Shown: positions 17,579-24,778, counted from the stretch's first letter. The stretch is DNA of 25,300 bases from Bacillota bacterium (GCA_023388605.1 JAEWFX010000036.1:1-25300); one strand, 5' to 3'. Notes: generated from the sequence alone by a model not told the origin. A program made the numbers and translations.

Positions 17579-19035
17579 GCTTCCTCCTTTGGGATATATT
17601 GCTTAAGTCCCATTTGATTTATGATATCACTCAATTGATTTGCAGAGATAGCGTCTACAGCTATCAACTGCACCAAAACATTACCTAAGACACTGGCTTC
17701 ACTAGGTCCGGCTACTACTTCTAATTGTAAGGTATCTGCGATTATTTGACAGAAGACCTCAGCCTTGGCACCACCACCTATAATATGCAACTTCTTGAAT
17801 CTACGATTGAGAATTTGTTCTAGATCGCGGCGAACCGACTGATATTTGTCAGCTAAGCTCAGATAGACGATGGTGAAATAATCGAGTAGTCTCTTTGGCT
17901 CAGTCTGATCGGTAGATTGTAAATAACCTTTGATCTCAGCGAGAGCATCGTATTCATTTTGAGCAAAACAGGCGGCATCCACATCTATGCGCTGTGTGAG
18001 CTCCAATGTCTTCGCTACATGCTCTGAGATCATAGTAAAATCTAGATTCTGAATCTGTTTGAATTCTTGCTCAGAGCAAGCTATGGCTTCAGCTGACTCA
18101 GCTTCATCAAGCTGTTGCTTGAGTTTCTCAACTAAGTAGAGCCCTGTAACATTCTGCAATAGGAGGATCTTATCCTGATAACCTAGCTCATTCGTCAACT
18201 GTTTGCGATAGGTATCAGCATTGACCACAGCCTGATCACTGACAGCACCGATCAATGACCAGGTGCCAGAAGAGAGGAACAGCGATTCGGCATCATCAAA
18301 AGCTTTAGTTACCAATACAGAACTAGCAGTATCATGCGAATTGACAGCTACTACAGCGATATCATATTTCTGCAATTCAGGGATACGAGAATTCTTAGTA
18401 CTGCCGACAATCCTACCCGCACCGATAATCTCAGAAAACAAATTCTCAGAGATATCGAAATGTTTTAAGAGCTCGTGCGCTAATTCACCGGTGTTGAGAT
18501 CCAACATCTGCGAGGTGGAGATGATGGATTGCTCATTGAATTTCTCTCCCGATAACTGATAATTTATGAAATCAGGCAAGAAAAGAATTTTTGCTATCTT
18601 CTTATAAGTTTCCGGAGCTAACTCACGCAGACTCAACAATTGGAACAGAGTATTGATAGACATCAGCTGATTGCCTGTAGCGCTGTAAATCTCTTCTAAG
18701 CTCAAGCTCTGCTGTGCTTTGTCATAGCCGATAATATGCTGAGGATCACGATAGGAAATCGGATTTTCGATCAACTCACCATCACTGTCTAAGAAACAAC
18801 AATCTACTCCCCACGTGTCTACCGCAACTGCATTGAGTTCATCAGCATAACGCAAGATAGTAGAGACAATATTATCCATGATCAAATCCCATTGCCAACG
18901 TACACGTCCCTGCTCAGTGACTCTTTGATGTCTAAATCTGTTCACCTCTTCGAGATGTAACTCTCCATCAGCATAAGTGGCGAGATAACAGCGAATGGAA
19001 GTCGCTCCCATATCAACGGCTAAAACCTTATACAT
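17575..19035 (-). CDS. fucK: L-fuculokinase of the rhamnulokinase (RhaB) type
   Basis: It probably phosphorylates L-fuculose at C1 using ATP. The 486-residue FGGY-family protein starts MYKVLAVDMGATSIRCYLA. It then shows features typical of the RhaB subfamily: RWQWD, AVDTWGVDC, INTLFQLLSL, LFLPDFINYQLSGE, SHDTAS (with the catalytic Asp), SSGTWSL and HIIGGGAKAEVF. No rhamnose isomerase or rhamnulose-phosphate aldolase is near, and fucI and fucA follow directly, so I assign it as the fuculokinase; this is inference. The ATG at 19035 has an ideal AGGAGG site; the open frame extends further upstream through the promoter but lacks a ribosome site. Confidence 0.85.
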   Translation of the reverse strand: MYKVLAVDMGATSIRCYLATYADGELHLEEVNRFRHQRVTEQGRVRWQWDLIMDNIVSTILRYADELNAVAVDTWGVDCCFLDSDGELIENPISYRDPQHIIGYDKAQQSLSLEEIYSATGNQLMSINTLFQLLSLRELAPETYKKIAKILFLPDFINYQLSGEKFNEQSIISTSQMLDLNTGELAHELLKHFDISENLFSEIIGAGRIVGSTKNSRIPELQKYDIAVVAVNSHDTASSVLVTKAFDDAESLFLSSGTWSLIGAVSDQAVVNADTYRKQLTNELGYQDKILLLQNVTGLYLVEKLKQQLDEAESAEAIACSEQEFKQIQNLDFTMISEHVAKTLELTQRIDVDAACFAQNEYDALAEIKGYLQSTDQTEPKRLLDYFTIVYLSLADKYQSVRRDLEQILNRRFKKLHIIGGGAKAEVFCQIIADTLQLEVVAGPSEASVLGNVLVQLIAVDAISANQLSDIINQMGLKQYIPKEEA

Positions 19036-19079
19036 TTGACCTCCTGCACAAATAGCATGCGGAATTTGATTGGTTATAT

Positions 19080-19107
19080 CGTATAAAGTGTATAACACTA
19101 TCGTCAA
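19080..19107 (-). promoter_or_regulatory. Probable promoter of the fucose operon with a palindrome in the spacer
   Basis: On the minus strand TTGACG (-35, 19107-19102) and TATACG (-10, 19085-19080) are 16 bases apart. Within the spacer lies AGTGTATAACACT (19087-19099), a palindrome with 5-base arms around three bases. A protein bound there would block RNA polymerase, so it is a candidate operator. The leader to the fucK ATG is about 38 bases. Confidence 0.5.
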
Positions 19108-19174
19108 TAAATGAACTATCATGTTGAATTTATTCCAAATCATGGATAATTAATAGTTCTTTTAGTTCATAAAA

Positions 19175-19213
19175 ATGCACATTAATTCAAAAGATAGTAC
19201 AATATGCACAAAT
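19175..19213 (+). promoter_or_regulatory. deoR promoter region with two ATGCACA boxes
   Basis: ATGCACAT (19175-19182) and ATGCACAAAT (19204-19213) are direct repeats on either side of a good -10 hexamer, TACAAT (19198-19203). No good -35 is visible 16-18 bases upstream; that position is occupied by the first box. This arrangement suits negative autoregulation of the divergent regulator gene. A related TGCACAAAT also lies at 19045-19053, beside the fucK ribosome site. Confidence 0.5.
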
Positions 19214-19228
19214 GACAGGAGATTGAAT

Positions 19229-19996
19229 ATGAGCCAAATTACCTATCGCGAACGTCTCAAAGAAATCCTAAAGTTACTCTCTGTAGAAAACTATCTGACT
19301 ATTCAAGATCTATGTGAAAAAACTTTTTGTTCGAAATCTACCATACGGCGTGATCTCATTCAATTAGAATCAGAAAATCTCGTCAGCCGTACCCGTGGCG
19401 GAGTCCGTCTCAATCGCAGTACCGCCTATGAATTCTCCGATATAGCCAGAATCAACACTAACCAAGCAGAGAAAAAATATATGGCACAATTGGCCGTGCA
19501 GATGATCAAAAATGACATGGTCCTCTTCTTTGATTCCAGCTCGACAGTGATGGCACTTATCCCTTTGCTCAATCAATTTCACAATCTCACCATCATCACC
19601 AACGGAGTACGCACCGCACAACAATTGATCTCACTACCAAACATCTCTACCTTCATGTGTTGTGGCGTGATCAAACCCAATTCATCTTCGGTTATCGGAG
19701 ATAGCTGTATTAAATACCTACAACAATTCTCAGCCGATCTCGCCATCCTCTCCTGTAATTGCTGCGATCTTAAATATTTTTATGAAACTGATACCTTCCA
19801 GGCAGAACCCAAACGTCAAATGCTAGAATGTGCAAAGAAAACCATGTTGTTAGCAGATAATAGAAAGCTCAACCACACCGCTCTCTGTCGTATCAGTGAG
19901 ATGTCTTCGGTCGACTACTTTGTTACCGATCAAGCTTTGAGCGAAGAACAGAACCTTCTACTACCCAGCAACACAGAATTAATGTATGAACTCTAA
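19229..19996 (+). CDS. DeoR family transcriptional regulator, probable fucose repressor
   Basis: This is the only plus-strand gene in the window, divergent from the fucose operon. The 255-residue protein has an N-terminal winged helix with LTIQDLCEKTFCSKSTIRRDLIQL (about 22-45), where the recognition helix STIRRDL is the DeoR hallmark, followed by SRTRGGVRL. The C-terminal sensor domain has FFDSSSTVMALI (phosphate-binding loop), LTIITNGVRTAQQL and LADNRKLN. DeoR proteins usually sense a phosphorylated sugar, so fuculose 1-phosphate is the natural candidate here. The ATG at 19229 has AGGAG seven bases upstream; an earlier in-frame ATG at 19175 would fall inside the promoter. Confidence 0.92.
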   Translation: MSQITYRERLKEILKLLSVENYLTIQDLCEKTFCSKSTIRRDLIQLESENLVSRTRGGVRLNRSTAYEFSDIARINTNQAEKKYMAQLAVQMIKNDMVLFFDSSSTVMALIPLLNQFHNLTIITNGVRTAQQLISLPNISTFMCCGVIKPNSSSVIGDSCIKYLQQFSADLAILSCNCCDLKYFYETDTFQAEPKRQMLECAKKTMLLADNRKLNHTALCRISEMSSVDYFVTDQALSEEQNLLLPSNTELMYEL

Positions 19997-20018
19997 AGAG
20001 TGTAACATCAACAAATAG

Positions 20019-20044
20019 AAAAACCGCTATTGCTAGCGGTTTTA
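20019..20044. terminator. Bidirectional terminator between deoR and rplQ
   Basis: AAAACCGCTA (20020-20029) and TAGCGGTTTT (20034-20043) pair perfectly over ten bases around loop TTGC. Short T-rich runs follow in both directions (TTTTTCTATTTG on the minus strand, TTTT on the plus). It sits between two convergent genes and can stop both. Confidence 0.88.
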
Positions 20045-20064
20045 GATCAACATATCGATAAGCA

Positions 20065-20589
20065 TTAAACTAATTCGATCACTACCATCTCAGCTGCATC
20101 ACCACGACGGGGACCCATCTTGATGATTCTGGTGTAACCACCTTTGTGGTCAGCATATTTAGGAGCAACTTCGTTGAACAAATAGTTCACGGTGTTGACT
20201 CTCTGACCTTTCTCATCTTTGAATTCAAACATGTTGTTGAAGAGCTTGCGACGGGCAGCTAAGCGTGAAGGATGATCGACCTGCACCATCTTAGTGGTCA
20301 GTTCACGTTGAACGACATCGTACTTATTGCCATTCTTCGATTCTGCAGAGGTCAACATCTTTCTGCCTTTGCCATCTAGTTTTGCCTTCGATACTTTCTT
20401 TTCGACAGTATCGAAATTCTTGTGTTCCTTGACAGCTAGAGTGATCAACTTCTCAGCCAGTCTCTGAACTTCTAAAGCTCTTTTATGTGTAGTGACCAAC
20501 TTGCCCTTGACGATCAAGGTTGTGGCCATATTGCGTAAGATGGATTTACGGATGCCAGTCTTGCGACCTAATTTTCTATATCCGAGCAT
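20065..20589 (-). CDS. rplQ: 50S ribosomal protein L17 (long form)
   Basis: This is a large-subunit ribosomal protein near the exit tunnel. At 174 residues it is longer than the 113-130 common in bacteria. The core ends are standard: GYRKLGRKTGIRKSILRNMATTLI at the start, then GGYTRIIKMGPRRGDAAEMVVIELV at the C-terminus. The extra length is a Lys-rich middle section of about 60 residues (about 57-115), seen in shorter or similar form in other Clostridia. The ATG at 20589 has AAGGAGG. It is the last gene of the ribosomal operon; ecfA would normally follow. Confidence 0.96.
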   Translation of the reverse strand: MLGYRKLGRKTGIRKSILRNMATTLIVKGKLVTTHKRALEVQRLAEKLITLAVKEHKNFDTVEKKVSKAKLDGKGRKMLTSAESKNGNKYDVVQRELTTKMVQVDHPSRLAARRKLFNNMFEFKDEKGQRVNTVNYLFNEVAPKYADHKGGYTRIIKMGPRRGDAAEMVVIELV

Positions 20590-20607
20590 TGTTCCTCCTT
20601 CTCCTAA

Positions 20608-21552
20608 CTACTTAGAATCGGCCAAGCCCAAACCCATCTCGTTGAGTTTGATGATGACTTCCTCTAATGATTTCTTGCCTAGGTTGCGCACTTTCATCAT
20701 GTCAGCTTCTGTTTTCGAAACTAAGTCTTGGAGAGTATTAATATTGGCACGCTTTAAGCAATTGTATGTTCTGACAGAAAAATCGACGTCTTCGATCAAG
20801 GTCTCGGTCTCGGGATCTTCATCTTCAACTCTATCATCAACTTCCTTGACCTCAACTTCGCGATCGAGGTTACAGAACAGATTCAACTGATCGATCAAGT
20901 GATTTGCTGCATAGGTGATGGCATTACTTGCGTTGACAGTGCCATCAGTCCAAATCTCTAATGTGAGTTTGTCGAAATCAGTGAATTGTCCGACGCGTGT
21001 ATTTTCAACATGGTAGTTAACTTTGCGTACAGGATTGAAGATAGAATCGATGGGGATAACGCCGATCGGTTGTTCTTGCCATTTGTTTTGTTCAGCACTG
21101 TTGTAGCCGACACCATTAGCTAGAGTCAATTCCATAAACAGCTTACCTTCGCCGTTCAGGTGACAGATAACATGATCAGGATTGGCGATCTCTACTTCTT
21201 CGTCACAGGTGATATCTCCTGCGGTAATAGCACCAGTCTGACCTTCTAAGCTGCTGATGTAGACAGTCTTGACACCAGTACCCTTGATGCGAGCACGGAT
21301 GAGTTTGACATTGAGAATAATCTCAGTCATATCCTCAATCACACCTGGGATGGTTGAGAATTCGTGGAATACTCCGTCGACTCTCAGTGATGTAACAGCA
21401 CAGCCGGGCAAAGATGACAGCAACACACGACGCAAAGAGTTACCTAAGGTAGTGCCGTAGCCTCTCTCCAGTGGTTCGACTACGAAACGGGCATAAGTAC
21501 CGTTACCAGTCTGCTCTACGCAATCAATTGATGGATGTTTTGTTTCCGACAT
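20608..21552 (-). CDS. rpoA: DNA-directed RNA polymerase subunit alpha
   Basis: This subunit nucleates RNA polymerase assembly and contacts UP elements and activators. The 314-residue protein has the N-terminal domain with PLERGYGTTLGNSLRRVLLSSLPG (about 26-49), a flexible acidic linker (about 229-246, with EDEDPETE) and the C-terminal domain with RTYNCLKRANINTL and VRNLGKKSLEEV. The ATG at 21552 is preferred over the TTG one codon earlier because GGAGG is then correctly spaced. rpsD is not present between this gene and rpsK. Confidence 0.97.
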   Translation of the reverse strand: MSETKHPSIDCVEQTGNGTYARFVVEPLERGYGTTLGNSLRRVLLSSLPGCAVTSLRVDGVFHEFSTIPGVIEDMTEIILNVKLIRARIKGTGVKTVYISSLEGQTGAITAGDITCDEEVEIANPDHVICHLNGEGKLFMELTLANGVGYNSAEQNKWQEQPIGVIPIDSIFNPVRKVNYHVENTRVGQFTDFDKLTLEIWTDGTVNASNAITYAANHLIDQLNLFCNLDREVEVKEVDDRVEDEDPETETLIEDVDFSVRTYNCLKRANINTLQDLVSKTEADMMKVRNLGKKSLEEVIIKLNEMGLGLADSK

Positions 21553-21582
21553 CAAAGCCTCCTAGTGATAATCCAAGTACTC

Positions 21583-21990
21583 TTAGATTCTTCTTCTCTT
21601 CGGCGGTCTGCAACCATTGTGCGGAATGGGAGTCACATCTTTAATCAAGACAACTTCTAATCCAGCGGTCGCCAATGCGCGAATTGCTGACTCACGTCCT
21701 GAACCAGGACCATTGACATAAACTTCAACTGACTGCATACCATGATCCATAGCTGCCTTAGCTGCAGCTTCAGAAGCTAACTGAGCAGCGAAGGGAGTGC
21801 TCTTTCTGGAACCACGCATACCTTGAGCACCTGCAGATGACCATGAGATAACATTGCCCTGCAAGTCACTGATGGTGACGATGGTATTGTTGAACGAAGC
21901 ATGGATATGTGCCTGTCCCTTGAGAACGTTCTTACGATCTCTTCTTCTGGTGCGAGTAGCACCTTTTTTACCTTTAACAGCTTTTGCCAT
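21583..21990 (-). CDS. rpsK: 30S ribosomal protein S11
   Basis: This is a small-subunit platform protein. The 135-residue sequence has the classic HIHASFNNTIVTISDLQGN, SSAGAQGMRGSRKSTPFAAQ, VNGPGSGRESAIRAL and the final TPIPHNGCRPPKRRRI. It starts nine bases after rpsM. Confidence 0.98.
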   Translation of the reverse strand: MAKAVKGKKGATRTRRRDRKNVLKGQAHIHASFNNTIVTISDLQGNVISWSSAGAQGMRGSRKSTPFAAQLASEAAAKAAMDHGMQSVEVYVNGPGSGRESAIRALATAGLEVVLIKDVTPIPHNGCRPPKRRRI

Positions 21991-21999
21991 CCCTCACAC

Positions 22000-22368
22000 C
22001 TACTTTCTCTTGTTCGCCATAGTACGACGAGGACCTTTACGAGTTCTAGCATTGGTCTTGGTACGTTGTCCACGTACGGGCAGACCCATGCGGTGACGGC
22101 GTCCACGATAGCAACCGATCTCAGTCAAACGCTTGATATTCATAGCGATTTCACGACGGAGATCACCTTCTACAGTGTAGCCATTCTCGATGGTGTCACG
22201 GATTTTAGATACTTGATCTTCAGTTAGATCTTTTACTCTGGTATCTGGGTTTATTTCGCATTTTTCCAAGATTTGGTTGGAAAATGTTCTGCCGATTCCG
22301 TAAATGTAAGTAAGCCCGATTTCAACGCGCTTCTCATTCGGTAAATCAACACCGGCAATACGAGCCAT
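22000..22368 (-). CDS. rpsM: 30S ribosomal protein S13
   Basis: This is a small-subunit head protein that contacts the P-site tRNA and the L5 bridge. The 122-residue sequence has MARIAGVDLPNEKRVEIGLTYIYGIG, then GCYRGRRHRMGLPVRGQRTKTNARTRKG, ending in the basic NKRK tail. The ATG is preceded by a perfect AGGAGG. Confidence 0.98.
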   Translation of the reverse strand: MARIAGVDLPNEKRVEIGLTYIYGIGRTFSNQILEKCEINPDTRVKDLTEDQVSKIRDTIENGYTVEGDLRREIAMNIKRLTEIGCYRGRRHRMGLPVRGQRTKTNARTRKGPRRTMANKRK

Positions 22369-22407
22369 TGTATACCTCCTAATGTATTACAAAAATCTAT
22401 CGCCAAA

Positions 22408-22466
22408 ACACGAAATAAGGAAAACAACAATCGGAGCAGGATTGATGCAGCCGCATCCTGTCGTGT
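22408..22466 (-). other. Possible hairpin in the rpmJ-rpsM interval
   Basis: The 115-base gap between rpmJ and rpsM is longer than usual. It holds a small stem GATGC-loop-GCATC (22444-22457), flanked by CAG/CTG and, further out, by ACACGA (22408-22413) and TCGTGT (22461-22466), which could extend the fold. There is no T-run. A regulatory role in ribosomal protein autocontrol is possible but unsupported beyond the pairing. Confidence 0.3.
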
Positions 22467-22483
22467 ATTGAATAGCTAATTGA

Positions 22484-22597
22484 TTAACCTTGTTTTTGTT
22501 TATGTTTGGGGTCAGAACAGATAACCATTACTTTGCCCTTGCGTTTAATAACGCGACACTTCTCACACATCGGCTTTACTGAAGGTCTGACTTTCAT
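22484..22597 (-). CDS. rpmJ: 50S ribosomal protein L36
   Basis: The 37-residue protein was found by reading the gap upstream of rpsM. It starts MKVRPSVKPMCEKCRVIKRK and ends HKQKQG. The zinc ribbon is intact, with Cys11, Cys14, Cys27 and His32, so it is the zinc-binding form. A GGGGG run lies about eight to twelve bases before the ATG. In most Firmicutes infA is directly upstream; here a promoter is found instead, making rpmJ the first gene of this operon. Confidence 0.96.
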   Translation of the reverse strand: MKVRPSVKPMCEKCRVIKRKGKVMVICSDPKHKQKQG

Positions 22598-22647
22598 TTT
22601 GATGTCCCCCTAACTTTATATAACACTAAATTTTATGCACTAAAAGA

Positions 22648-22665
22648 ACGCCTGCGAACAGACGC
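22648..22665 (-). other. UUCG-capped hairpin in the rpmJ leader
   Basis: On the minus strand GCGTCTG, TTCG and CAGGCGT form a 7-pair stem (two G-U) closed by a TTCG loop, followed by TCTTTTAG. It lies just downstream of the rpmJ -10, at about +7 of the expected transcript. It may stabilise the mRNA 5' end or take part in feedback control. Confidence 0.5.
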
Positions 22666-22671
22666 TCGATT

Positions 22672-22699
22672 ATTATATCAAAACTCTTTGAATATGCAA
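22672..22699 (-). promoter_or_regulatory. Promoter of the rpmJ-rpsM-rpsK-rpoA-rplQ operon
   Basis: On the minus strand TTGCAT (-35, 22699-22694) and a perfect TATAAT (-10, 22677-22672) are 16 bases apart, about 75 bases before the rpmJ start. No terminator is visible between it and the membrane-protein gene upstream. Confidence 0.7.
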
Positions 22700-22724
22700 G
22701 CCAATTTTCAAACAATTAAATACA

Positions 22725-23291
22725 TCATTTATATTTAATCGTCTTGCTTTCCTCATCGTAATGTTTTACAAAATCATAAATCCAATAAATGAAAGCGACC
22801 AGAGCACCGACATAAAATGCAAAGTAAGGATGTTTGGTAAAGAAATTAGCACACATGGCGGTCTCACTGAGGAGGCTCTGCAACCAGGCTACGACCAAAA
22901 AGGCACTTATACGACGTAGAATAATTACTTCTTTAGCTCCATAAATACACGCCGCCAAGACAAGCGATAAAAGACTGATCCTAAGAGCAAAACTCCAGAC
23001 AAAAATTGTCCCTTGCGGTAGCGGAATAGGATTGAAAACTGCGAAGATAAGCATGATGCAGACGACGCCCGACACCGTGCGACGAAGTTGGTTTTTATCC
23101 ATGTGCGCCACATTCTTATAGACGAATAGATGTATAACTATAGTTGTTAGCAGTGCTGCTCCTAACTGGAACAGGACCTCGGTGGAATTCATACTACTCT
23201 CAACACCAACCAGGTACGGATAGAGAAAAGCTAAGATATAGCCTCCAAAAGTGGCGAAGATGTAACCATAACGTCTAAATAAATTCTGCAT
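22725..23291 (-). CDS. Unrecognised multi-pass membrane protein
   Basis: I do not recognise this family. The 188-residue protein has five or six hydrophobic segments, at roughly 8-28, 40-60, 70-90, 96-120, 127-145 and 156-176. The cytoplasmic ends are likely basic (RRYGY at the N-terminus, KHYDEESKTIKYK at the C-terminus). There are no obvious catalytic motifs; FNPIPLPQGT between segments three and four and ETAMCANFFTKHP between five and six are the most distinctive stretches. The ATG at 23291 has a GAGG site. It stands alone between the alanine symporter and the ribosomal operon, with its own likely -10. Base composition is like its neighbours. Confidence 0.7.
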   Translation of the reverse strand: MQNLFRRYGYIFATFGGYILAFLYPYLVGVESSMNSTEVLFQLGAALLTTIVIHLFVYKNVAHMDKNQLRRTVSGVVCIMLIFAVFNPIPLPQGTIFVWSFALRISLLSLVLAACIYGAKEVIILRRISAFLVVAWLQSLLSETAMCANFFTKHPYFAFYVGALVAFIYWIYDFVKHYDEESKTIKYK

Positions 23292-23328
23292 ATCAGCCTC
23301 TTCAAAAATGCTGGAACAATCAAGCTAA

Positions 23329-23364
23329 ATTATATTATATCGCCTGTATTTCAGACACTTGTCT
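23329..23364 (-). promoter_or_regulatory. Possible promoter and palindrome upstream of the membrane-protein gene
   Basis: Two overlapping TATAAT hexamers (23334-23329 and 23339-23334, minus strand) lie about 40 bases before the ATG. In the -35 area is the palindrome AGACACTTGTCT (23353-23364), with 5-base arms. No consensus -35 is present, which would suit an activator-dependent or repressed promoter; this is tentative. Confidence 0.35.
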
Positions 23365-23374
23365 AAATTCACAG

Positions 23375-24757
23375 CTATTCTTTAATTTCAGCTGGCGATT
23401 TAGCATTCTTTTCTGCTGTAAAATACTTCTTTGTCTCACGTATGACAATAGGGCTTAAAATCAAGAGTGCGATCAGATTGGGGAAAGCCATCAAGGCATT
23501 GGTGATATCAGCTATCAGCCATACCGTTTTCAGAGACAGATAAGGAGCTATAGCTACGAATAGAATATAGAGCACCTTGAAGCCAGTAGCATATCTCGCA
23601 GTATTGACTAGGTAGTTAAAACAACGTTCACCGTAATAGCACCAAGTGATAATCGTCGTAAAGGCAAAAAAAGTCAATCCTATGGATACTATGTATGTAC
23701 CTATATTACTAGGTAGACTTAATTGATAGGCTGTATTCGAAAGTTTGCTGCCATCTAGATCTGAGGTCTCGAGCAAACCTGATAAGATGATGACAAAACC
23801 CGTCATCGAGCAGATGACTAGAGTGGTAAAAAATACACTCGTCATCGAGATTAAACCCTGCCTTACTGACGACTTAGTCTTGACCGCCGCGACTGCAATG
23901 GGCGAACTGCCTAGACCAGCTTCATTCGTATATACACCGCGGGCTACACCGTTACGTACGGCTGACATCACCGAAATAATCACAGTACCCGATACGCCTC
24001 CTGCCATAGCATAAGGCGAGAAGGCAGCCCTGAAGATCTCACCGAAGACTGCTGGCAGACGATCTATGTGCAAAACCAGGATGGCTACAGATCCCACCAC
24101 GTAGAATATGGCCATGAGCGGGACGATAACTTCAGCTGTTTTAGAAATCGAATTGATACCACCTAAAACTACAGCAGCCACTGCGCTAGTGACTAAAAGA
24201 CCTACTACCCAAATAGGTAGATTAAAAGTCAAATGCAATGATTCAGCTATGGCATTAACCTGCGGAAATGTGCCACAACCAAGCAATGCTGTAAACGCAC
24301 CGAACAAGGCGAAAGCCTTAGCCAACGGAATCCATTTCTTACCCATACCATACTCTATGTAGTACATGGGTCCACCAGCACTCTCACCATTTTCATCGGT
24401 GATACGATACTTTACAGCCAGTACACCTTCAGCATATTTAGTAGACATACCTACAATGGCGGAAATCCACATCCAAAACAAAGCGCCCGGGCCGCCTGCA
24501 CGCAGAGCAGTAGCTACACCGACAATACTGCCTGTGCCGATGGTGGCTGCCAAAGTAGTGCACAATGAAGCGATCGGAGAAACATCACCCACACCTTCAA
24601 TGCCTGGTTCTTTTTGAAAAATATATCTTATAGCTCTGGGCAAGCCGAAAACATTCAATAAATTGAGACGAAGAGATAGATATAAACCTGTGCCGATCAA
24701 TAAGATTAGGGTGATCGGTCCCCAGACCATTCCTTGAATTAATTTTAATATTTCCAT
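23375..24757 (-). CDS. agcS: Sodium:alanine symporter (AGCS family)
   Basis: It imports alanine (possibly glycine) with sodium. The 460-residue protein has about ten to eleven membrane segments and the family's signature regions: GTGLYLSLRL, ATIGTGSIVGVATALRAGGPGALFWMW, AGGPMYYIEYGMG, NEAGLGSSPIA and FTTIITWCYYGERC. The C-terminal tail is charged. The gene follows alanine dehydrogenase by about 67 bases containing a hairpin. The ribosome site is weak (GGA). Confidence 0.93.
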   Translation of the reverse strand: MEILKLIQGMVWGPITLILLIGTGLYLSLRLNLLNVFGLPRAIRYIFQKEPGIEGVGDVSPIASLCTTLAATIGTGSIVGVATALRAGGPGALFWMWISAIVGMSTKYAEGVLAVKYRITDENGESAGGPMYYIEYGMGKKWIPLAKAFALFGAFTALLGCGTFPQVNAIAESLHLTFNLPIWVVGLLVTSAVAAVVLGGINSISKTAEVIVPLMAIFYVVGSVAILVLHIDRLPAVFGEIFRAAFSPYAMAGGVSGTVIISVMSAVRNGVARGVYTNEAGLGSSPIAVAAVKTKSSVRQGLISMTSVFFTTLVICSMTGFVIILSGLLETSDLDGSKLSNTAYQLSLPSNIGTYIVSIGLTFFAFTTIITWCYYGERCFNYLVNTARYATGFKVLYILFVAIAPYLSLKTVWLIADITNALMAFPNLIALLILSPIVIRETKKYFTAEKNAKSPAEIKE

Positions 24758-24778
24758 AAATCCATTTCCGACATTGTA

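Noticed and set aside
19036..19143. Longer N-terminus for the fuculokinase
   Set aside because: It would cover the promoter and operator region and lacks a ribosome site; the ATG at 19035 has an ideal one.
21777..22106. Minus-strand open frame overlapping rpsK and rpsM in another frame
   Set aside because: Both ribosomal proteins are unmistakable in their own frames; the overlapping frame has no independent support.
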